DNA of 64,000 nucleotides from Bacteriovoracia bacterium (GCA_030431635.1 JAUIIL010000003.1:248001-312000), one strand, 5' to 3'; positions 25,239 to 34,400 are shown, numbered from the stretch's first letter. Numbers and translations: made by a program. Notes: a model not told the origin generated them from the sequence alone.

Positions 25239-27305
25239 TTATTTGAAAAGAAGCTTATTGCAAGTTTGCTGTGGCATTGTTGAAAGCCAATCAGCAATAC
25301 TTTGATATTCTATGACTGGAGAGAGAACTAAAGGAGTAGAGCTGTTATGTCTTAGATTCAGGTTAACAAACAGATGAGGGTTTGAGTTTAGAGTTCCAGG
25401 AGGTCGAATTGTTTTAAATTCACTACCTTTATGAGATAATGAAGTGTCCTGGTTTGCCTTGAAAGCTTTTAATAAACTTGTGGGGCTGACGTTTGTTTTT
25501 TTTGTGCTCTTTGTCAGTTCGAGGAAACTAAAAACTTCTAACAGGGTTTCATCAATTCGGTGATAAAGGTCAAACAAAGAATCAGAACGGTTGTGCGATA
25601 GCTCGTTTTTCACCTCTTTCAGAAAAGTCTTTGTGGCCGTTTCAACTTTAATTTTGTTTTCTAATGTAAGAGGTAGGTTTGGTAATTGAGTAAGAAAGGA
25701 TTTCTCAAGAAGTTGTTCTAAGTTTTGCTCAAAGATTTTGATTTCAGATAGTAAATTCCCCACTGAAGTTGGAGCTTGGGCATTATGTTGTCTATGATTC
25801 TGAGTTTTTATGTATTCTTGGACAAGACTCTTTTGATTCCTTTCAAGGTTTGATTTCCCAAGTTTCAAATGACTATTTTGTTTTAACAGATCCTCTAAAG
25901 CTGATGCTGAAAGATCTCCTGGCCAGTAGATATCTCTATCAATAACAAACCCATATGGGTTTTCCCAAAAGTTGAGGTAGCTGACCCCTTTTTTCCTATA
26001 ACTGTAAGGGATGACTTCTTCAACGGGAAGCTCATTATTGGCCAATTCTACTAAAGCGATAAAAGATTTTTTTAAGTTTTCATAATGATTTTTCAAGTCA
26101 GAAACATTCTGTCTGAGTTCGATATCTATATTAAGAGCATCTACATATATTTGGTTGATTTTTTTTAAATAACTCTCGTCTATGCCGAGTTGAGAAACCT
26201 CTTTTAATCTTTTTCCAAAAAGTGAAACTTCTGTTCTTAAAAATTTTGCCTTCCATTCAAAATGAGAAAGTCTTTTTCCTGAAGGATTGTCTGGATCGAC
26301 AATCTTATCACTTGCTTCTAGTTGGGAAATAAGATTTAGAGTCCTCTTTTTGAGTTTATCAAGAGGAATACCGACTTGAAAGTCATCAGACCATTCAACA
26401 TACCAAGGTTGAAGTGAGATATCGACCATCTTATTCGCGTAATGAGAGAAACCCTTAAAACTTTCCTTTCTTATCATATAAGCATGAATGGGCTCGACAA
26501 TAGGAACCAAAAGGCTCACAAGGTAATGGTCTAATTTCTTACCAACATACTTATCAAGATAGGGGATGGCCCTAGGTGCACCAGACTCTCGAGTTTTTCT
26601 TAGGGATTCAGCAGTGAGCTTTTCTCGCATAAGTTTGAGGTAATCCCAGAATTTACCAAGAACGGCATACTTCACAAGATTCATATGCTCTGTCCTACTT
26701 AATGGTTTAAGTCCTGTATAGAACCCTTGATTATAAGTCTGAAACAATAATTTTTTTTCTGCAGGAACTTCTATTTTCCAATCATAGTAAGCAGGTATGT
26801 AAAAGAGAGAGGTATTTGCTGTTGCAAAAACTTCTTTTAACAGAATAATTTCAAAAAGTTTTTTCTTGGTCTCTTCAATATTAAGTAAATCACTTCTTCT
26901 TAAACCTGGTATGCCTGCGAAGTGATGAGCACTATCATGCTCTAGTAACGAGAGATGACCAAGGTTTGATTCTTTATTGGGGCCAACGGTTGTTGGGTCA
27001 GAAGTAAGAGAGCGTCCTAAGGTTGGAAAATAAAGATCAAAATAAGAGTTAAAGTTTGTATCAATTCCAATAAGAATAGGGACACCACTGGCATCAAGGT
27101 GTTGAGCAAAAGTTTCAAGAATAGGATATGTGCGTGAGTTGACTTTGATCATTTCAGGAAAGTCAGAATGACCTTGTTGATAAAAGTCCGTGGCCCTATA
27201 AAACTTAGCTTGTCCAGCTCCTTTATAAACAACCCAAGGCTCCTCTTTGGAATACACAGGTTTTAAAAATAAGAAAATACAAAACAGGAGTTGGTAAATA
27301 ATCAT
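25239..27305 (-). CDS. large exported protein of unknown function
   Basis: A 688-residue protein with a Sec signal (MIIYQLLFCIFLFLKPVYS). The first third has a histidine-rich motif EHDSAHHFAG near residues 122-131 that could bind metal or form an active site. The centre and C-terminus are helical and rich in charged residues. No repeats or transmembrane helix beyond the signal. AGAGGC precedes the ATG. It is followed after 10 nt by the hydrolase-like gene on the same strand. I recognise no family. Confidence 0.6.
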   Translation of the reverse strand: MIIYQLLFCIFLFLKPVYSKEEPWVVYKGAGQAKFYRATDFYQQGHSDFPEMIKVNSRTYPILETFAQHLDASGVPILIGIDTNFNSYFDLYFPTLGRSLTSDPTTVGPNKESNLGHLSLLEHDSAHHFAGIPGLRRSDLLNIEETKKKLFEIILLKEVFATANTSLFYIPAYYDWKIEVPAEKKLLFQTYNQGFYTGLKPLSRTEHMNLVKYAVLGKFWDYLKLMREKLTAESLRKTRESGAPRAIPYLDKYVGKKLDHYLVSLLVPIVEPIHAYMIRKESFKGFSHYANKMVDISLQPWYVEWSDDFQVGIPLDKLKKRTLNLISQLEASDKIVDPDNPSGKRLSHFEWKAKFLRTEVSLFGKRLKEVSQLGIDESYLKKINQIYVDALNIDIELRQNVSDLKNHYENLKKSFIALVELANNELPVEEVIPYSYRKKGVSYLNFWENPYGFVIDRDIYWPGDLSASALEDLLKQNSHLKLGKSNLERNQKSLVQEYIKTQNHRQHNAQAPTSVGNLLSEIKIFEQNLEQLLEKSFLTQLPNLPLTLENKIKVETATKTFLKEVKNELSHNRSDSLFDLYHRIDETLLEVFSFLELTKSTKKTNVSPTSLLKAFKANQDTSLSHKGSEFKTIRPPGTLNSNPHLFVNLNLRHNSSTPLVLSPVIEYQSIADWLSTMPQQTCNKLLFK

Positions 27306-27430
27306 AATGCCTCTAAGCGTTAGAGCTACTTTTCCTGTAGGGACAGTGAAATGTCAACACGGTTTGCGAGATGCGTAATGATTTCAGATGGCTTTGTGTG
27401 TAAGCACCTCATTAGACAGGAGTTTATTGC

Positions 27431-28495
27431 ATGAAATCAATGTTTTATTTACTTATAAGTCTTCTTTTGCTCGCAAACGCAGTTGGGCCTAGTTACGCCA
27501 TTTCAAGGTGTGATAAGACTTTTTTCACTGGTCTAAATACTAAAATAGCTCCTTATAAAAATATGTGGGGTAACAATGGGCTTAGGCTCTTTGAGCAAAA
27601 GACACTTCCTGGTAGGGGCCTTAATGTTATCGCCTCGGTTTTTAGAAGACCTCTTAAGTTAGGAAAAATATCTGATTCCTTAATTAAACTAAGAAAAATA
27701 GAAGGGCCTGAGGGGATTTTCACTAAATTTGCAAAAGCTTTTGATATGAAACCTCTTGTTAGTAAAAAATGGTTAGAATCAATTCCCAAAAAAGGACCTC
27801 TTATTTTCTTTGCTAACCACCCGTTGTCTGGAATGGAAGGAATTGCCATCGCAGCAGCTCTTGAGGAAGTTCGTCCTGACATAAAAGTGATTGCTAACGA
27901 AATGGTGAAGGGGTTTGGTCCTATTGGACCTCGAATTCTAGGTCTGAGGGTTATGGGAAGAAAAGAAGCGGGAAGAAATGCTCAAAACCTTGAAGCTATT
28001 TATGAGCATCTTAAGAGCGGGAACTCTCTTGTTATTTTTCCCTCTGGTCGTCTTTCAGCATGGCAGCCTCCTTTTAACAGAACGATTGCAGTTGATGATA
28101 GATGGAGAAAAGGTTTAATAAGAATGATTAAAGAAGTTCCTGAAGCAACTCTATATCCAGTTTTTGTCGCGGAGGAACCCTCGAAGGAATACCTCAAAAT
28201 GTATGAATTTAACGAAACTCTTTCGTTTGCTTTTGTATTGAGAGAAGTTGCTCGAGTCATTGGGAAGCCAGTCTCTCTTATTGGAGGAGAGGCGATTAGT
28301 CCTTTAAAAATAGCTCATTTAAATATGGAAGATCAAATTAGTTATTTAAGAGGAAAAAACTATGAGTTAGGAACACAGTACTTTTTTGGAAAATACTCAA
28401 AAGAAAATCTTCCTCTATGGCCAGAAGCTTCTGAGAAGAATCCACTTCTCACTCGAAGAGAGCAAGAACTTGTTGATAGCATTGATAAAAATTAA
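27431..28495 (+). CDS. acyltransferase (LPLAT superfamily) with N-terminal signal or anchor
   Basis: A 354-residue protein. After a hydrophobic N-terminus (MKSMFYLLISLLLLANAVG, with a possible cleavage site SYA) lies an LPLAT core: FFANHPLSGMEGIAIAAAL near residues 125-145 and IFPSGRLS near 200. The form NHPxxGxxG is that of the hemolysin/OlsA-like branch, whose usual final acidic residue is Asp; here it is Glu. LPLAT enzymes use cytoplasmic acyl donors, so the N-terminus may be a membrane anchor rather than a cleaved signal. GGAG lies 9 nt before the ATG. Monocistronic by spacing. Confidence 0.8.
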   Translation: MKSMFYLLISLLLLANAVGPSYAISRCDKTFFTGLNTKIAPYKNMWGNNGLRLFEQKTLPGRGLNVIASVFRRPLKLGKISDSLIKLRKIEGPEGIFTKFAKAFDMKPLVSKKWLESIPKKGPLIFFANHPLSGMEGIAIAAALEEVRPDIKVIANEMVKGFGPIGPRILGLRVMGRKEAGRNAQNLEAIYEHLKSGNSLVIFPSGRLSAWQPPFNRTIAVDDRWRKGLIRMIKEVPEATLYPVFVAEEPSKEYLKMYEFNETLSFAFVLREVARVIGKPVSLIGGEAISPLKIAHLNMEDQISYLRGKNYELGTQYFFGKYSKENLPLWPEASEKNPLLTRREQELVDSIDKN

Positions 28496-28497
28496 AA

Positions 28498-28520
28498 GCC
28501 ATTATTTGATGGCGTTTCTC
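28498..28520 (+). terminator. weak terminator-like hairpin
   Basis: GCCAT (28498-28502) and ATGGC (28509-28513) pair around a 6-nt loop, followed by a T-rich GTTTCTCT stretch, 3 nt after the acyltransferase stop. The stem is only 5 bp, so confidence is low. Confidence 0.3.
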
Positions 28521-28613
28521 TGACAATTACTCTCTCTAACCTCTTGAAATTTAATGCCTTTAGTTCCCATTGTAAACTAAATATCTAATAAGAACCAACC
28601 GATATAGTACACT

Positions 28614-30152
28614 ATGAAAGAGCTTGTTTTTTTCATTTTCTCCCTTTGTTTCCTTGCTTCTTGTTCAAGCGGTCCATCTTCAAGTGTTAGTCTTGATATT
28701 AATCTAGGGAACCTAATCTCTGGAACTGCAGATAATTATGATGGTGGTGTTGTTGTTTATGGAACATCAGATAGTCTTAAATTTGCAATGGTAGTAACAA
28801 GTAGCAACGATTCAATTACTCTTCCGTATGGAGCATGGAGTTTTACGGCGATAGCTTGGGATGGAGGTACTCCGTTGCAAGGGGATACGAGGTGTGCCAC
28901 GGAAACAGTTACTCTTGATAAATCTGAAATTAATGTATCTCTTACTCTTTCTCAAGCTGGATGTGACTCAACAGTATCCGATGCGAGTTACTTCAAAAGT
29001 ACACCAACAACAACTTTTCAAAACTTAGAAATTAATGTTTGTGACCCTAGTGACAATATCCTATCACAATCTTGTAGCGATACATCTTCAACAAATCAAA
29101 GTGTTAAAGTGATCCTCAATAGCTTTAATAACTCTTCACTTGTTAATTCAGGTGTGAGTTTTAATTCTCTTGAAAGCTGTATCGATATATCAAGTAGTAG
29201 TGTGGACGTGGCAACAAGCTTGGCCCTTCCTGTTGGTTTTAGTTCGGGAGAAATTCCTTATTTTGTTTCTTTTGAAATTCACTCTGACAATAGTTGTACT
29301 TCAAAGTCGAGTGAGTATAATTTTGAAAATGGTTTATTGGCAGGTTCAGCAAGCGCAAGTTTAGCTTCAATTTTTGACAATTCAAACGAAACAGAAGTTT
29401 ATTTAGTTGGTCAGAGTGGGAGTTCTTCTATTAATGTTCCAGTCACAGCAGGTCTTCAGGTTTGGTTGGATGCGAGTGATAGCAGTAGTGTTTTTCAAGA
29501 TGTAGGAGCAACTGTTTCAGCAACAACAAATAGTTTTATTAAGGTTTGGAAAGACAAATCAGGTAATGGATATGATGTTTTTAGTATGTCGGCCTCTCAG
29601 GATCCTACTTACAAAGTTGATGGAGTATCGGGGAATTACTTTATTGAATACGATGGTGTTGATGATGTTCTTGCTTTACCTGATGGAGCTTATGCTAGTG
29701 GAACAGAGATAACTGTTATTGTTTATTTTGTTCACTACAACCCTGGCTCAGGTTGTTGTCAGTATATTATTAATAAAGAACAAAACACAGTACTTAGAAC
29801 CTTTCAGCTTTATACTGGTGCGAGTGGTGCTACAGTCTTTGCGAGAGAAGATGCAGGTTCGACAGCCTATTTAGTAAATGCTGGAAGTGCAACAGCAAAT
29901 ACCCCCTTAATGTACACAGCGGTTGTTGATAGCTCTGGAGGACAAAAAACTTATCATGGCTCCACGCAAATGGGAGTCAATGCAGGAGGGACTGGTTCTT
30001 TATACGTTTCTTCAAACCCTACTTATATAGGAAATAGCCCTGCAGGAACGTCAGCGATGGATGGAGGGTTTTTTGAAATTCTTATTTATGATAGAGCTTT
30101 AACTGCTTCAGAGATTGGGCAAATAGAATCTTACTTACAGGGGAAGTGGTAA
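28614..30152 (+). CDS. lipoprotein with C-terminal LamG/concanavalin-like domain
   Basis: A 512-residue lipoprotein; the signal ends in LASC at residues 14-17. The mature part is rich in Ser, Thr and Asn with few charges, typical of surface proteins. Residues about 275-510 carry a LamG-like pattern: LQVWLDASDSSSV, KVWKDKSGNGYD, GVDDVLALPDG, YIGNSP, and the ending GGFFEILIYDRALTASEI. Such domains bind carbohydrates or proteins. There is no evident ribosome site; TATAGT lies only 6 nt before the ATG, so a leaderless transcript is possible. Its stop lies 2 nt from that of the convergent gene. Confidence 0.85.
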   Translation: MKELVFFIFSLCFLASCSSGPSSSVSLDINLGNLISGTADNYDGGVVVYGTSDSLKFAMVVTSSNDSITLPYGAWSFTAIAWDGGTPLQGDTRCATETVTLDKSEINVSLTLSQAGCDSTVSDASYFKSTPTTTFQNLEINVCDPSDNILSQSCSDTSSTNQSVKVILNSFNNSSLVNSGVSFNSLESCIDISSSSVDVATSLALPVGFSSGEIPYFVSFEIHSDNSCTSKSSEYNFENGLLAGSASASLASIFDNSNETEVYLVGQSGSSSINVPVTAGLQVWLDASDSSSVFQDVGATVSATTNSFIKVWKDKSGNGYDVFSMSASQDPTYKVDGVSGNYFIEYDGVDDVLALPDGAYASGTEITVIVYFVHYNPGSGCCQYIINKEQNTVLRTFQLYTGASGATVFAREDAGSTAYLVNAGSATANTPLMYTAVVDSSGGQKTYHGSTQMGVNAGGTGSLYVSSNPTYIGNSPAGTSAMDGGFFEILIYDRALTASEIGQIESYLQGKW

Positions 30153-30154
30153 AA

Positions 30155-30817
30155 CTAAAGAAACACGCATTTGAGATCTGTAATCACTCGTTGGCCTTTT
30201 TGAATTTCGCTTTCTACCATTTGAAAAATCTTATCACCTTGAGATAATTCCTGTTGGAACTCAATAGGTTCTATTCCTTCGATTGAGATATCTTCTCTGA
30301 GTTCACTATTTCTTTTACAGGCAACTTGTCCTGGTGAAAGAGGACCAAAAGACTCACTCAGAAAAAAGTTTTCAAGACAATAGCTACCATTTGGTTCACA
30401 CAGAGAAATTCTACTCCAAATTTCATCCTCAGCTTGGAAGTCAGGTTTTCCTTTAGTCATCTCCATAAAAATTCTAACAAACTTTGTTGTTAGTTCACCT
30501 TCAATTTCAAAGGAGCGAGTATTGTTTCGATTTCCCCAATGAGCTACTCTTTCAGAGCTTAAATCAATATAGAGCCTCTTGTTATCTTGGGAAATACACT
30601 CAAGGTGATTTTCTGGGTGAGATTGTGCTTGCTCATTAACATTGGGTCTCCAAACACTCACTTGACAATTAGTAATATCATCACGATTAAGCACTGCTTT
30701 TCCCCAAGCTTGGCTGCTTGGACCGGTGAAAGAAATACTGACTTTTTCTAGAGCATAAAGGTGATTGAAGTGAGAGAAAGCGATAAGAAGAAAAAGAAGA
30801 GAGAGTTGTTGGTTCAT
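30155..30817 (-). CDS. exported protein of unknown function
   Basis: About 220 residues from ATG 30817, chosen because GGAGGACAA immediately precedes it and it opens with a Sec signal (MNQQLSLLFLLIAFSHFNHLYA). The mature part is polar with six cysteines that could form disulfides (for example ISLCEPNGSYCLENFF). No transmembrane helix or known domain is seen. The family is not recognised. Confidence 0.65.
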   Translation of the reverse strand: MNQQLSLLFLLIAFSHFNHLYALEKVSISFTGPSSQAWGKAVLNRDDITNCQVSVWRPNVNEQAQSHPENHLECISQDNKRLYIDLSSERVAHWGNRNNTRSFEIEGELTTKFVRIFMEMTKGKPDFQAEDEIWSRISLCEPNGSYCLENFFLSESFGPLSPGQVACKRNSELREDISIEGIEPIEFQQELSQGDKIFQMVESEIQKGQRVITDLKCVFL

Positions 30818-31005
30818 TTGTCCTCCGCTTTTGACGAAAACAGTATAAATAGCGCTAACACAGAACAAAGAGAGAAAAAAGAGCAGAAGGTAAAATATTT
30901 AGGATGTCTTAACTCTGTCCCCAGTTTATGAGGTGTTTTTTTGACAATATTACGACAATTCTAGAAGAATTGATTGTTCTTCTAAAAACAACATTGGAGG
31001 TAGTT

Positions 31006-31494
31006 ATGAAGAAATTATATATTTTCTTTTGTCTTATTTTCTCGATTTCAAGTTTTGCAGGTCTTGATGAAAAATTCCAAGAATTAAAAAAAGCTTATGA
31101 AGCTTCAACTGATTTTCCTAAAGAGCCAAGTGATTTCCCTAAATTTCCTAATAAATGGAAATGTGAAGCTGTGGACAAAAATGGAAAAGAATCTTCTTTT
31201 TATTCTGCATTTTTTCTAAGTCGAGTAATAACTTTTATAAATGAAGACGCACACCCAGCTGATCTGAACGCAGTTCTTTCAATGGCTTATTATCCTCAAC
31301 CTAAATTGGATAACGGGATAACTTTCTTTATTGATTATACAAGTTCGTTTCCTGGTTATTACCATAGGATACTAGGAGAAGAGACTTATAGAATAAGTGA
31401 AAAAGGTGAATTGATTTTAAGAAGGTTTCTTAAAGAGACACATTCAAGGCTACTACCTTTTAAGAAAACACTTCTTTACAGTATTTGTCGTTAA
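31006..31494 (+). CDS. exported protein of unknown function
   Basis: About 162 residues from ATG 31006, supported by GGAGG at the right distance and a Sec signal (MKKLYIFFCLIFSISSFAG). The longer reading from 30928 lacks such a site. The mature protein is charged, with a proline-rich stretch near residues 37-50 (FPKEPSDFPKFPNKW). It has only two cysteines after the signal. No family recognised. Its stop abuts that of the convergent prolyl oligopeptidase. Confidence 0.65.
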   Translation: MKKLYIFFCLIFSISSFAGLDEKFQELKKAYEASTDFPKEPSDFPKFPNKWKCEAVDKNGKESSFYSAFFLSRVITFINEDAHPADLNAVLSMAYYPQPKLDNGITFFIDYTSSFPGYYHRILGEETYRISEKGELILRRFLKETHSRLLPFKKTLLYSICR

Positions 31495-33459
31495 CTAATC
31501 TTGGGCCTTAACGAGGCCCAAAACTTTTTCAAAAAAAGCATAGGTAATAGCAATATAATCCTGAACTTGTCTTTTGCTTCCAGCGTTGTCCAGATGTCCC
31601 CCTCCCTTTTTGGTGTAGAGTAAAATAGGTTCACCTGAAGTGTTGTAGCGCTGAAGATTGGCGGCAAGTTTATAGCTATCATAGGGGTTTGTTATATTAT
31701 CTTGCTCAGAAGTCATGACTAAGACTGCCGGGTAATCTTTTTGGGTAATGTTGTGTAGAGGTGATATTTTTATAAGTTTTTTAAAAACAGATTTATTGCA
31801 AGGGTTTCCGAGCTCCCAAAATAGCCCTTTTTCGTTACAGTCTAATAGGTTATAAACACCAACTCTTGGGACAGCTGCTTTTATGAGTTTAGGGTGTCTC
31901 ATCAGTGTTCCGGCGACTAAAAGGCCTCCATTGCTATTACCTAAAATCCCAACTTTCTCAGACGAGGTGTAGCCTCGTTTAATAAGCTCTTTAATGGCCT
32001 CAGCAAAATAATCAAAGGAAACAATGCGGTTATGGGCCTTGGCCATTTTATTCCATGACATTCCATAGGCCAAACTTCCAGGAACGGCAGCTACAGCAAA
32101 AGCTCCTCCTCGCTCTACCCATCCGAGTGAGTTTTTGTGATTAAACATTGGAACTTCATTATGGTACCAACCACCGTACCCGTAAGCTATTAAAGGAGTT
32201 TCTGGAGTTAATTCCACGTCCGCTCTTTTAGTTACCCAAATAAAAGCCTTTTCTCCTTTTGGAGTTGTGTAATGAATTTTTTGAGATTCAATTTCGATTG
32301 GGTAGGGGGTATATTGAACTAGTTTGAGTTCCTTGGTGCCTAAATGGTATTCAAATTGCTTAATAGCTCCATAGGATTGCCAAGTGAGTTCTAATTTTTC
32401 TTCGTCGATATTCTTTAGCCATACATTTCCGTTTTCAAGTCCTTCTATAATATTAATATTTCCTTCTTCGAAGAAACCAACGAAGCCTTCACCATCTCTC
32501 TGGCCTTCAAAAAAATATTTATTCTCACCAATATACTTTAAAGAGGTCACTATAAAATCTTTTGGCTCAAATAAGACTTGAGCTTTACCTGTATCAATAT
32601 GATATTTGGTGACAGCGCCGTAGTTTTTCTTGGCATAATCAACGTGGTAGTGAAAGTATTCTCCAGCTTCAACTCCTGTTCCTACAGGTTGTGTTTCTGT
32701 TCCAAAGGATATTTTTTGCTCGAGCTCTCCTGTATGAGGGTTAAGGAGATTAATATCAAAGTAACGAGTTTGTCCTTTGAAGTATTGTAAATAAAGTTTT
32801 CCCTCGTTCTTGTAAGTATAAAAAAAGTCTCCAGGTTCTCCATCGACTAAAATTTTGTCATCAATTGGGTCATCTTCAATCTTATGAACTCCAATATAGG
32901 GAGTATTTCCTTGGTCTATTTTTTTGGATCTATAGTGGCTGTAGATATATTGGTTATCATCAAGCCAACCTAGAATTTCAGTGTAATTTCCAAGAACGCT
33001 TTGGACTGTTTGAGAGTTCTTACGATTAATAATATTAATTCTTTTAAGAGCTCCTGAATACATTCCTGTCTCAAGCACATCTTCAATTTTTAATTGATAA
33101 AGACTACTCTCGTCTTGTATACCAGAGTTAGAGTTTTGAACGATTTTCTTTTCTTGCTTTTCCTCTTTGAGGGATTTCTTTTGAAGTTTTTTTTGAAAGT
33201 CATCAAACCTTTGTTGTGCTTCAATGTAAAAAGCCATACTTTCAGGATTTACAAACTCTCTAGTTTGTTTGTTTTGGTTTTTTCTCCAAATATAAAGGTC
33301 ATGATCAGCACTATTTTCCATCCATTTGTAATCATCAACAAGGGGGTGATTTTGAAAAAGGGTAATGCACTTTTGAATTTTGGCGGGATATTTATTAATA
33401 AAACCATCAGATGAAAAGGCGCTTAAAGCTGTCATTAAGGTAAAAACGAATACGATCAT
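31495..33459 (-). CDS. exported prolyl oligopeptidase family serine peptidase (S9)
   Basis: About 654 residues from ATG 33459, preferred over 33480 because AAGGGGA sits 7 nt upstream. A Sec signal (IVFVFTLMTALSAFS) leads to the typical N-terminal sequence DDYKWMEN and a seven-bladed propeller region. The C-terminal alpha/beta-hydrolase domain has the Ser nucleophile in GNSNGG, the Asp in SEQDNIT and the His in GGGHLDNAG, a complete triad. YGGWYHNEVP matches the oxyanion region. It cleaves short peptides after proline or a related residue, here probably in the periplasm or outside. Confidence 0.93.
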   Translation of the reverse strand: MIVFVFTLMTALSAFSSDGFINKYPAKIQKCITLFQNHPLVDDYKWMENSADHDLYIWRKNQNKQTREFVNPESMAFYIEAQQRFDDFQKKLQKKSLKEEKQEKKIVQNSNSGIQDESSLYQLKIEDVLETGMYSGALKRINIINRKNSQTVQSVLGNYTEILGWLDDNQYIYSHYRSKKIDQGNTPYIGVHKIEDDPIDDKILVDGEPGDFFYTYKNEGKLYLQYFKGQTRYFDINLLNPHTGELEQKISFGTETQPVGTGVEAGEYFHYHVDYAKKNYGAVTKYHIDTGKAQVLFEPKDFIVTSLKYIGENKYFFEGQRDGEGFVGFFEEGNINIIEGLENGNVWLKNIDEEKLELTWQSYGAIKQFEYHLGTKELKLVQYTPYPIEIESQKIHYTTPKGEKAFIWVTKRADVELTPETPLIAYGYGGWYHNEVPMFNHKNSLGWVERGGAFAVAAVPGSLAYGMSWNKMAKAHNRIVSFDYFAEAIKELIKRGYTSSEKVGILGNSNGGLLVAGTLMRHPKLIKAAVPRVGVYNLLDCNEKGLFWELGNPCNKSVFKKLIKISPLHNITQKDYPAVLVMTSEQDNITNPYDSYKLAANLQRYNTSGEPILLYTKKGGGHLDNAGSKRQVQDYIAITYAFFEKVLGLVKAQD

Positions 33460-33774
33460 AGCAAATCCCCTTGCTTTCATTTACTACTTGAGTTGAGAAA
33501 ATTCAAATGGGTAGGGGGATTGTTCTTTTAAAACCTGTAATCTTGATTCGTTTTTAAGCAAAAAAAACTGTAAAAACAGGGCTTTTTATAAATTGGGTAA
33601 TCCCAAGGGGGGAATAACTGAATTGATTTAATGTTAATGATTTCCGGGGCTTAACTCTCGCTTTAAGAGCTTGTTCTTCTTTCTCTTTCATTTTGTTTCA
33701 TGGTTTTTCACCAACTATCACGTGTAAATCACGAGCAAGGTGTTTGAGGCAATTTCTTGTAAAAAATAAAGAGA
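33460..33774. other. intergenic gap, 315 bp
   Basis: Apart from the flank repeat at 33552-33610, this stretch between the prolyl oligopeptidase start and the higBA operator holds no open frame with a ribosome site and no recognisable RNA. It is T-rich in its right half. Confidence 0.5.
33552..33610. repeat. left flank repeat of the tRNA-Glu islet
   Basis: This segment repeats, imperfectly, the tRNA-Glu 3' end plus terminator found at 35662-35728. Exact shared blocks are TTTTAAGCAAAAAAAA (33552-33567 and 35662-35677) and TCCCAAGGGG (33601-33610 and 35719-35728), with GGCTTTTT and AATTxGG between them. No plus-strand gene ends nearby that would need this terminator-like sequence, so it looks like a remnant of a duplicated attachment region. 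Confidence 0.55.
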
Positions 33775-33816
33775 ATATTATCACTTATTGATAATATTAT
33801 CGAAATGTGATAATAT
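33775..33816. promoter_or_regulatory. operator/promoter of higBA with nested inverted repeats
   Basis: ATATTATCAC (33775-33784) and GTGATAATAT (33807-33816) are perfect inverted repeats flanking the 12-bp palindrome GATAATATTATC (33790-33801). TTGATA (33789-33794) and TAATAT (33811-33816), 16 nt apart, could be the -35 and -10. A repressor bound here would block transcription, as expected for HigA or HigBA autoregulation. Confidence 0.7.
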
Positions 33817-33821
33817 AGATT

Positions 33822-34115
33822 GTGATTAAGAGTTTTGGCAATCAACTAGCAGAAGATTTATTTTACGATAAAAAGAAAACGAAGGCTTTGCGAGGTTTTC
33901 CTCCAGAGCTTTTAAAAGTTGCCAGAAGAAAGGTTTTATATCTCTATGATGCAGCAGAGTTGAAAGACTTGAGAGTTCCACCAGGGAATAAGCTTGAAGC
34001 ACTTAAGGGAGATTTAAAAGGCCATTACTCAATAAGAATTAATGATCAGTGGAGAGTTATTTTTGTTTGGAATAGTGGAGCATCAAATGTTCAGGTTGTT
34101 GATTATCATAGATAA
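33822..34115 (+). CDS. higB: HigB-type toxin (RelE/ParE superfamily mRNA interferase)
   Basis: A 97-residue toxin starting at GTG. MIKSFGNQLAEDLFYDKKKTK, then LKVARRKVLYLYDA, LRVPPGNKLEALKGDLKG and YSIRINDQWRVIFVW follow the HigB pattern, including the conserved basic residue in the INDQWR segment. HigB cleaves mRNA on the ribosome. It precedes its antitoxin, the reversed order typical of higBA. No clear ribosome site before the GTG; initiation may be leaderless or weak. The operator lies directly upstream. Confidence 0.93.
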   Translation: MIKSFGNQLAEDLFYDKKKTKALRGFPPELLKVARRKVLYLYDAAELKDLRVPPGNKLEALKGDLKGHYSIRINDQWRVIFVWNSGASNVQVVDYHR

Positions 34116-34124
34116 GAGGTTTGT

Positions 34125-34400
34125 ATGAAAAAAATTAAGGCACCAACAAATCCATTTCATCCTGGAGAAATGTTACTTGAAGAGTTTATTGGGCCAAACG
34201 GATGGACTCAAGCTTATGTTGCAGGTGAGCTAGGCTGGACCAAGGCGAAACTGAATGAGCTCATTAAAGGTAAGAGAGGGATTACTGCTGACTCGGCCCT
34301 TGATTTAGCCGATTTTTTAGGAACTAGTGCCAAGTTGTGGATGAATTTGCAGGCGACCTATGATCTTGAGCAAGCTAAGAAGAAGCGTGAGGCTGCTTAA
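34125..34400 (+). CDS. higA: HigA-type antitoxin (XRE helix-turn-helix)
   Basis: A 91-residue antitoxin. NPFHPGEMLLEEFIGPNGWTQ opens the family, followed by an XRE helix-turn-helix (YVAGELGWTKAKLNELIKGKRGITADSALDLADFLG) and the terminal SAKLWMNLQATYDLEQA signature. It neutralises HigB and, with it, represses the operon through the inverted repeats upstream. AGAGG precedes the ATG, 9 nt after higB. Confidence 0.95.
   Translation: MKKIKAPTNPFHPGEMLLEEFIGPNGWTQAYVAGELGWTKAKLNELIKGKRGITADSALDLADFLGTSAKLWMNLQATYDLEQAKKKREAA

Noticed and set aside
33568-33590. Terminator-like CTGT/ACAG hairpin with T-run
   Set aside because: There is no gene on the plus strand for it to terminate; better explained as part of the duplicated tRNA-Glu flank.
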